64,000 nucleotides of DNA. Source: Gemmobacter fulvus (GTDB lineage Bacteria > Pseudomonadota > Alphaproteobacteria > Rhodobacterales > Rhodobacteraceae). Shown in pieces: positions 26,687 to 35,390 of this stretch. The DNA lies in contig NZ_CP076361.1 in the NCBI RefSeq assembly GCF_018798885.1, positions 372,001 to 436,000 of the forward strand, given 5' to 3'. The notes beneath the pieces were generated by a model, which saw only the letters and a program-made list of their open reading frames with translations, had not been told where the DNA came from and ran no database searches. Every line of letters begins with the position of its first letter. Within the stretch, counting starts at the first letter, position 1. A program made the translations under genes and the position numbers.

Positions 26687-27640
26687 ATGCCCTTGCGCTT
26701 CACCCTGCGACAACTTGAATATCTGGTGGCGGTGGGCGAGTCCGGCTCCATCGCCATGGCGTCGGAAAAGGTGAATGTGTCGTCGCCGTCGATTTCGGCG
26801 GCGATTTCGCAATTGGAACAAGAATTTGGTCTGCCGCTTTTCGTGCGCAAACATGCGCATGGCCTGTCGTTGACCCAAGGCGGCAAACAGTTTGTCGAAC
26901 AGGCCAAGGTGGTGCTGGCCCATGCCGCGCGGCTGAACAATCTGGCCAATGACATCACCGGCAAGGTGCGCGGCCCGCTGCATGTGGGCTGCCTGCTGAC
27001 CTTTGCCCAAGTGGTGCTGCCGCATCTGCGCCGCGGCTTTGTCGACATGAACCCCGAAGTCGATTTCCATCAGTTCGAACGCAACCAGTCCGAGATCTTC
27101 GAGGGGCTGCGCAATGCCACCCTTGATCTGGCGCTGAGCTATGACCTCAACATCCCGCCCGATCTTGAGTTCGTGCCGCTGACCAGCCTGCCCCCCTATG
27201 CCGTGCTGCATGACACGCATGAGCTGGCGCATCTGACGGCAGTCTCCCCGGCAGAGTTGGCAGAATACCCGATGGTGCTGCTGGATCTGCCGATGAGCGC
27301 CGAATATTTCCTGTCGTTTTTCAGCGAGATCGGCGTGAAACCCCGGATTGCCGAACGCACCCGCGACATGGCGGTGATGCAAAGCCTTGTCGGGCAGGGA
27401 TTCGGCTATTCCATTGCCAATATCCGCCCGCACAGCAACCACGCCCCCGATGGCCGCAAGCTGCGTTATGTGCCGCTGACGGGCCCGGTGCGCCCGATGG
27501 AACTGGGGCTGGTGCTGTCAGAAGGCGCGCGCGCCTCGCAAACCGTGCGGGCTTTTGTCGATCATTGTCAGGCCCAGTTGACGCCGGAAAACACGCCGGG
27601 GTTGCGCCTGCGGCTGAGCGATACCGACACGGGCGTCTGA
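26687..27640 (+). CDS. LysR family transcriptional regulator of the catabolic island
   Basis: 317 residues. The N-terminal winged helix-turn-helix is FTLRQLEYLVAVGESGSIAMASEKVNVSSPSISAAISQLEQ, given here as its segments FTLRQLEYLVAV and SSPSISAAISQLEQEFG. The periplasmic-binding-protein-like effector domain starts near residue 90 (GPLHVGCLLTFAQVVLPHL). GGGAGGTGG precedes the ATG. It lies between the Rieske operon and the dehydrogenase/transport operon, all on one strand. The three TTAG-N7-CTAA sites flanking these units make it the likely common regulator. The effector would be the amine substrate or a metabolite. Confidence 0.92.
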   Translation: MPLRFTLRQLEYLVAVGESGSIAMASEKVNVSSPSISAAISQLEQEFGLPLFVRKHAHGLSLTQGGKQFVEQAKVVLAHAARLNNLANDITGKVRGPLHVGCLLTFAQVVLPHLRRGFVDMNPEVDFHQFERNQSEIFEGLRNATLDLALSYDLNIPPDLEFVPLTSLPPYAVLHDTHELAHLTAVSPAELAEYPMVLLDLPMSAEYFLSFFSEIGVKPRIAERTRDMAVMQSLVGQGFGYSIANIRPHSNHAPDGRKLRYVPLTGPVRPMELGLVLSEGARASQTVRAFVDHCQAQLTPENTPGLRLRLSDTDTGV

Positions 27641-27703
27641 CACCTTCCTATGCTGCCGAAAGCGCGGGCACTTCGCCCAAATCGAACGCGCCGGGACGAC
27701 CTG

Positions 27704-27718
27704 TTAGCCTTTCCCTAA
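27704..27718. promoter_or_regulatory. Candidate LysR operator, site 3 (upstream of TMADH-like gene)
   Basis: TTAGCCTTTCCCTAA has arms TTAG / CTAA with 7 bases between them, and shares the TTAGCC start and CCTAA end with site 1. It ends 108 bases before the TTG start of the dehydrogenase gene, nearly the same distance as site 1 from its gene. Confidence 0.65.
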
Positions 27719-27826
27719 GTCCAGCTTCCAGAAGCAATCATTTACCAAAGCCGCTGCGACGGGTCTTTTGGCCGCACCGCCGCGACGCTGTGCCGCATCG
27801 CGCATCCACTGAAGGGAGCCAGGGCC

Positions 27827-29920
27827 TTGCGCGATCCTCGCTATGATATCCTGTTTGAACCGATGGCCATTGGCCCGCTGATGGCGAAGAACCGCTTTTA
27901 TCAGGTGCCGCACTGCAATGGCGGTGGCTACCGCGACCCTTCGGCCGCCGCCGCGATGCGGGGCATCAAGGCCGAGGGCGGCTGGGGCGTGATCTTCACC
28001 GAACAGACCGAGATGCACCACACCTCGGAAATCACCCCGTTCATCGAGCTGCGGCTGTGGGAGGACAAGGATATTCCGATGCTGCGCAAGATGGCGCAGG
28101 CGATGAAAACCCATGGGGCGCTGGCGGGCATCCAGCTGGCCTATTCCGGCATCAATGGCCCAAACATGTATACCAAAGAGGTGCCGCTGGCGCCCTCGGC
28201 GCTGCCGATCCGCACCTTCACCAATGATCCGGTGCAGGCCCGCGCGATGGACAAGACCGACATCCGCAATCTGCGCCGCTGGTTCGTCAATGCCGCCAAA
28301 CGCTGCAAGCTGGCAGAGTTTGACCTGATCTGCCTGTATGGCGCGCATGGCTTCGGCATCTTTCAGCATTTCCTCAGCCGGGCCACCAACCAGCGCAGCG
28401 ATGAATATGGCGGCAGCCTGGAAAACCGCTCGCGCTTTGCCCGCGAAGTGATTGCCGACATGCGCGATGCCGTGGGTGACAGCATGGCGATCACCCTGCG
28501 GGTCAGTCTGGATGAAACCATTGGCGAGCTTGGCTTTTCCAACGCCGAGGTGCGCGATTTCATCGCGATGAATGCCGAACTGCCCGACCTGTGGGATCTG
28601 GCGCAGGGCACCTGGGAAGATTGCTCTGGCCCGTCGCGCTTCAAGGAGGAAGCCGCGCAAGAGGCCCTCGTGCGCGGCATCCGCGACCTGTCGCCGAAAC
28701 CCGTGGTCGGCGTGGGCCGCTTCACCTCGCCCGATGTGATGGCCAAGATGATCCGGCAGGGCACGCTTGATTTCATCGGCTGCGCCCGCCCGTCGATTGC
28801 CGACCCGTTCCTGCCGAAAAAGATCGAAGAGGGCCGGATCGACGATATCCGCGAATGTATCGGCTGCAATATCTGCATCACCGGCGACATGACGCAGGCG
28901 ATCAGCCGCTGCACCCAGAACCCAACCTTCATGGAGGAATGGCGGCGCGGCTGGCACCCCGAAAAGATCGCCACACGCGGTGACAGCGAAAATGTGCTGG
29001 TCATCGGCTCCGGCCCTGCCGGGCTGGAGGCGGCGCGGGCACTGGCCCTGCGTGGCTATGACGTGGCGGTGGCCGAGGCGCGCGACAGCTTTGGCGGCCG
29101 GGTGGCGCGCGAACGGATGTTGCCGGGCCTGTCGGCCTGGGGCCGGGTGGCGGATTACCGACTGTATCAGATCGGCCAACGCCCGAATGTGCAGATGTAT
29201 CCGGGGTCGGATCTGGGCGTGCAGGATGTGCTCGATTTCGGCTTCCAGAACATCTGCATCGCCACTGGCAGCCGCTGGCGCGCCGATGGTGTCGCGCGTC
29301 AGCATGTGCTGCCGATGCCCGGCGCCGATGCCCTGCCCGTCTTTACCCCCGATGATCTGATGGAGGGGCGCATGCCCGCAGGCAAGGTCATGGTCTTTGA
29401 TGACGACCATTATTACATGGGCGGCGTTCTGGCCGAACTGGCGGCGCAGAAGGGCTGCGATGTGACGCTGGTGACGCCCTCGGCCTATGTCAGCGACTGG
29501 ACGATCAACACGCTGGAACAGGGGGCGATTCACCGCCGCCTGATCGCCGCCGGGGTGAAGATCGTGCTGAACACCGGCATTGCCCGCCTGCACGCGGATG
29601 GGGTGGAAACCAGTTGCAGCTATACCGATCAGCGCGGGCGCCTGGCCTGCGATGCCGTGATCATGGTCGCCTCGCGCGTGGCGAATGACAGCCTGTTCCA
29701 TGCGCTGAAGGCCCGGCAGGCCGAATGGGCGGATGCGGGCATCCGTTCGGTGCAGCTGATCGGCGATGCTAGCGCGCCCGGCCCGATCGCCTGGGCCACC
29801 TTTGCCGGCCACCGCTATGCACGCGAGCTGGACAGCGGGGTCTGGGCCGATGAGCATGGCGGCGATTGGGGCGACAGCCTGCCCTTCCGCCGAGAGATCA
29901 CCGAACTGGCGGCGGATTGA
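27827..29920 (+). CDS. Trimethylamine/dimethylamine dehydrogenase-like flavoprotein (N-demethylase)
   Basis: 697 residues. The start is TTG 27827: the resulting N-terminus (RDPRYDILFEP) lines up with the known TMADH N-terminus, and GAAGGGA lies upstream. Residues 1 to about 340 form the FMN barrel with Cys30 (FYQVPHC), equivalent to the cysteine that covalently holds FMN in TMADH, and YGAH, which holds the active-site Tyr/His pair. The 4Fe-4S cluster is CIGCNIC...C (C-x2-C-x2-C-x11-C). An ADP/FAD-like domain follows (VLVIGSGPAGLEAARAL). Position 60, Tyr in TMADH, is Gln here, as remembered for dimethylamine dehydrogenase, favouring a secondary amine. Homologues demethylate N-methylproline or betaine derivatives. 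First gene of an operon with the ABC importer. Confidence 0.9.
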   Translation: MRDPRYDILFEPMAIGPLMAKNRFYQVPHCNGGGYRDPSAAAAMRGIKAEGGWGVIFTEQTEMHHTSEITPFIELRLWEDKDIPMLRKMAQAMKTHGALAGIQLAYSGINGPNMYTKEVPLAPSALPIRTFTNDPVQARAMDKTDIRNLRRWFVNAAKRCKLAEFDLICLYGAHGFGIFQHFLSRATNQRSDEYGGSLENRSRFAREVIADMRDAVGDSMAITLRVSLDETIGELGFSNAEVRDFIAMNAELPDLWDLAQGTWEDCSGPSRFKEEAAQEALVRGIRDLSPKPVVGVGRFTSPDVMAKMIRQGTLDFIGCARPSIADPFLPKKIEEGRIDDIRECIGCNICITGDMTQAISRCTQNPTFMEEWRRGWHPEKIATRGDSENVLVIGSGPAGLEAARALALRGYDVAVAEARDSFGGRVARERMLPGLSAWGRVADYRLYQIGQRPNVQMYPGSDLGVQDVLDFGFQNICIATGSRWRADGVARQHVLPMPGADALPVFTPDDLMEGRMPAGKVMVFDDDHYYMGGVLAELAAQKGCDVTLVTPSAYVSDWTINTLEQGAIHRRLIAAGVKIVLNTGIARLHADGVETSCSYTDQRGRLACDAVIMVASRVANDSLFHALKARQAEWADAGIRSVQLIGDASAPGPIAWATFAGHRYARELDSGVWADEHGGDWGDSLPFRREITELAAD

Positions 29921-29923
29921 GCC

Positions 29924-31000
29924 ATGGATACCCGTAACAAAGCCATCGAGGTCGTCAATGTCGCCAAATCCTTCGGCACCTATCAGGCGCTGAAAGGGGT
30001 CAGCTTCGACATCTATGACAACGAGTTCTTCACCATGCTCGGCCCGTCGGGCTGTGGCAAGACCACGCTGCTGCGCATGATCGCCGGGTTCGAAGCCCCG
30101 ACCAGCGGCACCATCCGCCTGCATGGCAAGGACATCCTGAGCCTGCCCCCGCACAAGCGACGGGTGAATACGGTGTTCCAAAGCTATGCGCTGTTCCCGC
30201 ACATGACACTGGAGGCGAATATCGCCTTCGGGCTGGAGAACATGGGCTGGGCGAAAGACCGGCGCGAGGCCCGCGTGGCCGAGATGCTGGCCATGGTGCA
30301 TATGTCGCAATTCGCCCGCCGCAAACCGGCGCAGCTGTCGGGCGGCCAGCGGCAGCGCGTGGCGCTGGCCCGCGCGCTTGCCCCCGAACCCGAAGTGCTG
30401 CTGCTGGACGAGCCGCTCTCGGCGCTGGACCTCAAGCTGCGTCAGGCGATGCGCGATGAATTGCGCGCCCTGCAACGCGCCACCGGCATCACCTTTGTCT
30501 TCGTGACCCATGATCAGGAAGAGGCGCTGGATATGTCGGACCGGATCTGCGTGCTGGGCCATGGCGAGATTCAGCATCTGGGCACCCCGACCGACATTTA
30601 CGAAGACCCGGAAAACCGCTTTGTCGCGGATTTCATCGGCGAGACGAATTTCTTCGAGGTCGATGTGCTGCGCGTGGACGGCGATCAGGCCACCGTGCGC
30701 ACGCCGATGGGGGTCACGCTGACCACCCTGCACAAGGGCGCACAGCCCGGCCAGCGCGCCACCCTGTCGCTGCGCCCCGAAAAGATCGGGATGGAGGATC
30801 AGGCGGCGGGCGAGCTGATGGAAGGTCAGATCATCACCAAGAATTACATGGGCGGCTATACCCATTACACGGTCGATGTGGGCGGCACCAAATTGCGCGT
30901 GTCCAAACGCAACGCGATTTCGCACAGCACCAGCTTCGATCTGGGCCGCCGGGTGAAACTGGGCTTCCGCCATGACAGCGCACGGGTGCTGGCGCGATGA
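29924..31000 (+). CDS. Polyamine-type ABC importer, ATP-binding protein (PotA-like)
   Basis: 358 residues. Walker A LGPSGCGKTTLL, signature LSGGQRQRVALARAL, Walker B VLLLDEPLSALDLKLR and H-loop FVTHDQEEAL are present, followed by a C-terminal TOBE-type regulatory domain (ATLSLRPEKIGM). This is the layout of spermidine/putrescine importers. It starts 3 bases after the dehydrogenase stop and its stop overlaps the next start (ATGA), so translation is tightly coupled. It probably energises uptake of the amine metabolised by the island. Confidence 0.94.
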   Translation: MDTRNKAIEVVNVAKSFGTYQALKGVSFDIYDNEFFTMLGPSGCGKTTLLRMIAGFEAPTSGTIRLHGKDILSLPPHKRRVNTVFQSYALFPHMTLEANIAFGLENMGWAKDRREARVAEMLAMVHMSQFARRKPAQLSGGQRQRVALARALAPEPEVLLLDEPLSALDLKLRQAMRDELRALQRATGITFVFVTHDQEEALDMSDRICVLGHGEIQHLGTPTDIYEDPENRFVADFIGETNFFEVDVLRVDGDQATVRTPMGVTLTTLHKGAQPGQRATLSLRPEKIGMEDQAAGELMEGQIITKNYMGGYTHYTVDVGGTKLRVSKRNAISHSTSFDLGRRVKLGFRHDSARVLAR

Positions 31001-31878
31001 AAACCCCCGATTTCCGCCTCTGGGGCCTTGCCCCGGCCTGGATCATCATGGCCTTCACGCTCATCCTGCCGATTGCCATCGTGCTGATGGTCAGCTTTGC
31101 CACGCGCGGCGCCTATGGCGGGTTTGAATGGGGCTTTTCGCCTGCCTCCTACACCCAGATCCTGTTCGAGGAAGGCTGGGAGGGCGAAACCGAATTTACC
31201 GCGCAATATCTGTGGATCATCGGGCGCACGCTCTGGCTTGCCGGGCTCACCACGCTGATCTGCGCCGCACTGGCCCTGCCCGCCGCCTATACCATCGCGC
31301 AGGCCGGGCCACGGCTGCGCGCGGTTCTGATCTATCTGGTGACGCTACCGTTCTGGGTGTCGATGATCGTGCGGGTCTATGCCTGGATCATCATTCTGGG
31401 CAATGACGGCGTGATCGAGAAAACCCTGCGCGGGCTGGGGCTGCTGGCCGATATCGACAGCCTGCTGTTCACCAATGGCGCGATGCTGACTGGCCTTGTT
31501 TACTCTTATATCCCGCTGATGATCCTGCCGGTGTTCGCCTCGGTCGAAAAGCTGGATCCGGCACTGATCGAGGCCAGCCATGATCTCTATGGCTCGCGCT
31601 GGGTCACGGCCCGGCGGGTGATCCTGCCGCTGGCGATGCCGGGGCTGATGGCCGGGGCGATCCTTGTGTTCGTGCCCTGCCTGGGGGCGGTGCTGGAGCC
31701 GATCCTGCTGGGCGGCGGCAAGGCCATGCTGATGGGCAACCTGATCCAGACGCAGTTCGGCGGCGGGCGCAACTGGCCCTTCGGCGCGGCCATTGCCATC
31801 CTGCTGATGGGGCTGGTGATGATCTTTCTGATGCTGAACGCGCTCAGGGCGCAGCGCGAGGTGGCCCATGGCGCATGA
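30997..31878 (+). CDS. Polyamine-type ABC importer, permease 1 (PotB-like)
   Basis: 293 residues with six or so hydrophobic helices (WIIMAFTLILPIAIVLMVSFA and others). The EAA loop that contacts the ATPase is EASHDLYGSRWVTARRVILPLAMPG. Overlaps the ATPase gene by 4 bases and permease 2 by 11 bases. It pairs with the next gene as the membrane heterodimer. Confidence 0.93.
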   Translation: MKTPDFRLWGLAPAWIIMAFTLILPIAIVLMVSFATRGAYGGFEWGFSPASYTQILFEEGWEGETEFTAQYLWIIGRTLWLAGLTTLICAALALPAAYTIAQAGPRLRAVLIYLVTLPFWVSMIVRVYAWIIILGNDGVIEKTLRGLGLLADIDSLLFTNGAMLTGLVYSYIPLMILPVFASVEKLDPALIEASHDLYGSRWVTARRVILPLAMPGLMAGAILVFVPCLGAVLEPILLGGGKAMLMGNLIQTQFGGGRNWPFGAAIAILLMGLVMIFLMLNALRAQREVAHGA

Positions 31879-32662
31879 TGTGAAACGCTATCCCGGCGCG
31901 CGCCTGTTTACCGCGCTGTTCTTTCTGTATCTCTATCTGCCCATCGCTGTGGTCATCGCGTTTTCCTTCAACGAAAACCGGCTCGTCTCGGTCTGGACCG
32001 GGTTTTCGCTGAAATGGTATGAAAGTGCGCTGTCCAACCGCGCGCTGATGGATGCGGTGAAGATCTCGCTCACCGTGGCGGTGATCGCCACCGCCATTGC
32101 CACCACCGTCGCACTGATGGCCGCGCTGGTGATCGTGCGGGGCCGCGATGTGCGCTTTCGCCGGGTGTCGGAAACCGTGGTCAACCTGCCCCTGCTGCTG
32201 CCCGAGATCGTGCTGGCGGTGGCGGTGCTGATCCTGTTTTCGCAGCTGGGCCTGCAAAACGGCATGGCCAAGCTGATCATCGCCCATACCGCCTTCTGCA
32301 TCCCCTTTGCCTTCCTGCCGATCCGCGCCCGTCTGCAAGGCATGGAGGCGGATTTCGAAGAGGCGGCGCAGGATCTTTATGCCAGCCCCTGGGTGACCTT
32401 TCGCCGGGTCACGCTGCCGCTGATCGCGCCGGGGGTGTTTGCGGGGGCCATGCTGGCCTTCGTGATCTCGATGGATGATTTCATCACCTCCAACCTGCTG
32501 AACTCGGGCGGGTCGACCACCCTGCCCGTCTATATCTTCGGCCTGATCAAACAGGGCACCACGCCGGAGCTGAACGCGATTTCCACTCTGATCGTCGCAG
32601 GCTCGCTCATCCTTGCCACCACGGCCCTTGTGCTGACCTTCCGCAACCCGAACCGGGGCTGA
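31868..32662 (+). CDS. Polyamine-type ABC importer, permease 2 (PotC-like)
   Basis: 264 residues with about six membrane helices. The EAA loop is EEAAQDLYASPWVTFRRVTLPLIAPG. The segment FAGAMLAFVISMDDFITSNLLNSGGSTTLPVYIFG is characteristic of PotC/PotI permeases; its key part is SMDDFITSN. Overlaps permease 1 by 11 bases and is followed 30 bases on by the binding-protein gene. Confidence 0.93.
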   Translation: MAHDVKRYPGARLFTALFFLYLYLPIAVVIAFSFNENRLVSVWTGFSLKWYESALSNRALMDAVKISLTVAVIATAIATTVALMAALVIVRGRDVRFRRVSETVVNLPLLLPEIVLAVAVLILFSQLGLQNGMAKLIIAHTAFCIPFAFLPIRARLQGMEADFEEAAQDLYASPWVTFRRVTLPLIAPGVFAGAMLAFVISMDDFITSNLLNSGGSTTLPVYIFGLIKQGTTPELNAISTLIVAGSLILATTALVLTFRNPNRG

Positions 32663-32692
32663 ACCCCGGCCCAATCTCAACAGGAGATCCCC

Positions 32693-33709
32693 ATGAAACG
32701 CTTGCTTCTTACCTCCACGCTCATCACCCTGCCGCTGGCCGCCCAGGCCGCGGGAGAGCTGAACCTCTATGTCTGGTCCGACAGCATCGCGCCCGAGCTG
32801 ATCGCCAAGTTCGAGACAGAGACCGGCATCAAGGTCAATGTCGACGGTTACAACTCCAACGAAGATCTGCTGACCAAATTGCAGGCCGGGGCCTCGGGCT
32901 ATGATGTTGTCACCCCGTCGCAGCACTTCCTGAAGATCATGGTCGATGAAGGGCTGCTGGAGGATATCGACGCCCATTCGCTGGCGGCCTATCAGGCGGT
33001 CGACGTCAAATGGCGCAGCCAGTGGTGGGATCCGACCAACGAATTTTCGATTCCCGTTGCCTATGGCACCGCCGGTTTCACCGTGAACCGCGACCAATAT
33101 ACCGGCCCGGTCGACAGCTGGGCGGTGTATTTCGAACCGTCGGCAGAGCTTCAGGGCAAGATCGCCTCGCTGTCCTACCCCGACGAGGTGATCGGCGCGG
33201 CACAGCTCTATCTCGGCGTGCCCTTCTGTTCGGAGGATTCCGCCGAAATGAAAAAGGTTCTGGATCTGCTGATGGCGCAAAAGCCCTTCGTGGCCGCCTA
33301 TACGTCGGACAATATCGAGAACCGCATTGGCGGCGGCGAGGTTGCGGCGCATTTCTGGTGGGATGGCAATTCGATGAAAACCCGGATGAATGACGGGGCA
33401 AAGATCGAATTTGCCATGCCGAAAGAAGGGCTTGTTGGCTGGCTTGACAGTTTTGCCGTGCCGAAGGGCGCGCCGAACGTCGACAATGCGAAAGCCTTCA
33501 TCGACTTCATGTCGAAGGTCGAAAACGCGACGATGCAATACAATTACTACGGCCATTCCGCCCCGGTGGCGATTGATACCGCCACGGCGAAATACACGCC
33601 GGAAAATGCGCCGGAGCTGTTCCCCACGGTCCCGGTCGAGTTTTCGCGCACCTGCTCGCCCGCCGCGCAGGATCTGGTGACCAAGGTCTGGACCCAGCTC
33701 CTGCAATAA
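32693..33709 (+). CDS. Periplasmic polyamine-type substrate-binding protein (PotD/PotF-like)
   Basis: 338 residues with a signal peptide (LLLTSTLITLPLAAQA) and mature start near GELNLYVWSDSIAPELIAKF. The N-terminal strand followed by FETETGIKVNVDGYNSNEDLLTKLQAG is the standard PotD/PotF opening. SGYDVVTPSQHF and GTAGFTVNRDQY follow. It captures a cationic amine and delivers it to the permease pair. Aromatic residues typical of cation recognition are present (WRSQWWDP), but the ligand cannot be read. A terminator follows. Confidence 0.93.
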   Translation: MKRLLLTSTLITLPLAAQAAGELNLYVWSDSIAPELIAKFETETGIKVNVDGYNSNEDLLTKLQAGASGYDVVTPSQHFLKIMVDEGLLEDIDAHSLAAYQAVDVKWRSQWWDPTNEFSIPVAYGTAGFTVNRDQYTGPVDSWAVYFEPSAELQGKIASLSYPDEVIGAAQLYLGVPFCSEDSAEMKKVLDLLMAQKPFVAAYTSDNIENRIGGGEVAAHFWWDGNSMKTRMNDGAKIEFAMPKEGLVGWLDSFAVPKGAPNVDNAKAFIDFMSKVENATMQYNYYGHSAPVAIDTATAKYTPENAPELFPTVPVEFSRTCSPAAQDLVTKVWTQLLQ

Positions 33710-33718
33710 CCCCCCAAT

Positions 33719-33747
33719 CCCCCCGGCCCGCGTCGGGGGGGCTTTTT
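33719..33747 (+). terminator. Terminator after the ABC importer operon
   Basis: Stem CCCCCCG (33719-33725) / CGGGGGG (33734-33740), 8-base loop, then GCTTTTT. It separates the importer genes from the amidohydrolase gene, which starts 15 bases later. Confidence 0.85.
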
Positions 33748-33761
33748 GCCTGAGGTGGCGC

Positions 33762-35387
33762 ATGACGGCTGATCTTCTGTTGCACAACGCCCGCCTGTTC
33801 GGCGGCACGGCCCCGGTGGCGCTGGCGATCAGGGCGGGTCTGATCGACTGGATCGGGCCGGATGCCGATGCGCCGCCCGCGCAGCGCCGGATGGACGCCG
33901 AAGGGGCCACCCTGCTGCCCGGCTTCACCGAAAGCCATCTGCACATCTTTCTGGGCGGCACGGCGCTGGGGCAGCTCAATCTGGCCAGCCTCAGCACGGC
34001 AGAGGATTTCGCCACCGCGCTGCGCCGCTTTGCCGACACGCTGCCGCCCGGCGCATTCCTCTGCGCCTATGCTGCCAATTACGAAATGCTCGGCCCCGGC
34101 ACCCGGCCCGATCGGCATGCGATTGACGCCGTGGTGGCGGACCGGCCAGTGTTCATCACCTCGACGGATTTTCACGCCGCCTGGGCCAATACCGCCGCCC
34201 TGACGCTGGCGGGCCTGTTGCACGGGGCCGAAACGCCGCCCGGCTCCGAAGTTGTGCTCGGCCCCGATGGTTTGGCGACCGGCGAGCTGCGCGAAGGGGC
34301 CGCGATGGAGCTGGTGCGCTGTCTGACCCCGACCGGCGGGCGCGACAGCACGGCGATGATCGGGCAGGAACCGCCCCATACCACGCCCGAACACCGCGCC
34401 CGCGACAAGGCCACCATCCTGCGCGCGCTGGAGTATTGTGCGCGCCATGGCATCACCTCGGCGGTGAACATGGATGGCAACCTCTATCAGGCCGGGCTGT
34501 TCACTGAACTCGCAGACCAGCTGCCGATCCGCGTCAAACTGCCGATGAACCTGACCGAAGATCAGGACGAAGCCCGGCGCGCAGCGCTGATTGCACAGGC
34601 GCAAAGCCCCGACCTCGGCAAGCTGTCCTTCGGTATGATCAAGATGTTCATGGACGGCGTCTATGACACCTGGACCGCGCATGTGGTCGGCGGCTATCCC
34701 GGCGATCCCGGCAATGACGGGCCGCGCCTGATTTCTGCGGCGGGCTTTGCCGATCTGGCGACCCGCGCCGATGCGGCGGGGCTGCAAATCGCGGTGCATG
34801 CCGTGGGTGATGGCGCGGTGCGGACGGTGATCGACGGTTATCAGGCGGCGCAGACCGCGAATGGCGCGCGCGACAGCCGCCACCGGATCGAACATATCGA
34901 CACGATCCAGCCCGCCGATCTGCCGCGCCTGAAGGCGCTGGGGATCATGGCCTCGATGCAGCCGGTGCATCCGCCCGGCAGCGCGGGCCTGCCGCTGGAG
35001 CCGACGACCACGATCATGGGGCGCGACCGCTGGCCCACCGCCTTTCCGTGGCGGATGATCGTGGATCAGGGCACGCCGCTGGCCTTTGGCACCGATTGGC
35101 CGGTCTCGCCGCTGGATCCGCTGTTCTGCCTGCATTGCGCGCTGACCCGTCAGCTCTGGGCCGAAGACCTGCCCGACCAGCGGCTGACCCTGCCCGAGGC
35201 GCTGGCCGCTTATAGTGCCGCCGGGGCCTATGGCATGTTTGCCGACACCCGGCGCGGCCGTCTGGCGGTGGGGATGCAGGGCGATGTGATCCTGGTGGCG
35301 GGCGATCTGGCCGGGCTGTCGCACCACCCCGATGCCGCCCGCGTCACGCTGACGCTTTGTGACGGCAAGGTGATCTGGCAGGGCTGA
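33762..35387 (+). CDS. YtcJ-like metal-dependent amidohydrolase
   Basis: 541 residues, amidohydrolase family 3. The N-terminal metal-binding pair is in ESHLHIFLGG, with later HAVGDGAVRTVIDGY and HRIEHIDTIQ histidines and the Asp in FGTDWPVSPLDP. These enzymes hydrolyse amide-type C-N bonds; substrates of the YtcJ group are mostly unknown. It lies directly after the importer operon terminator and on the same strand, so it may belong to the island, perhaps releasing the amine from an amide precursor (inference), but its expression may be separate or depend on read-through. Confidence 0.88.
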   Translation: MTADLLLHNARLFGGTAPVALAIRAGLIDWIGPDADAPPAQRRMDAEGATLLPGFTESHLHIFLGGTALGQLNLASLSTAEDFATALRRFADTLPPGAFLCAYAANYEMLGPGTRPDRHAIDAVVADRPVFITSTDFHAAWANTAALTLAGLLHGAETPPGSEVVLGPDGLATGELREGAAMELVRCLTPTGGRDSTAMIGQEPPHTTPEHRARDKATILRALEYCARHGITSAVNMDGNLYQAGLFTELADQLPIRVKLPMNLTEDQDEARRAALIAQAQSPDLGKLSFGMIKMFMDGVYDTWTAHVVGGYPGDPGNDGPRLISAAGFADLATRADAAGLQIAVHAVGDGAVRTVIDGYQAAQTANGARDSRHRIEHIDTIQPADLPRLKALGIMASMQPVHPPGSAGLPLEPTTTIMGRDRWPTAFPWRMIVDQGTPLAFGTDWPVSPLDPLFCLHCALTRQLWAEDLPDQRLTLPEALAAYSAAGAYGMFADTRRGRLAVGMQGDVILVAGDLAGLSHHPDAARVTLTLCDGKVIWQG

Positions 35388-35390
35388 GCC

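Noticed and set aside
27704-30973. 1089-codon minus-strand frame
   Set aside because: Antisense to the TMADH-like and PotA-like genes, which have intact family motifs.
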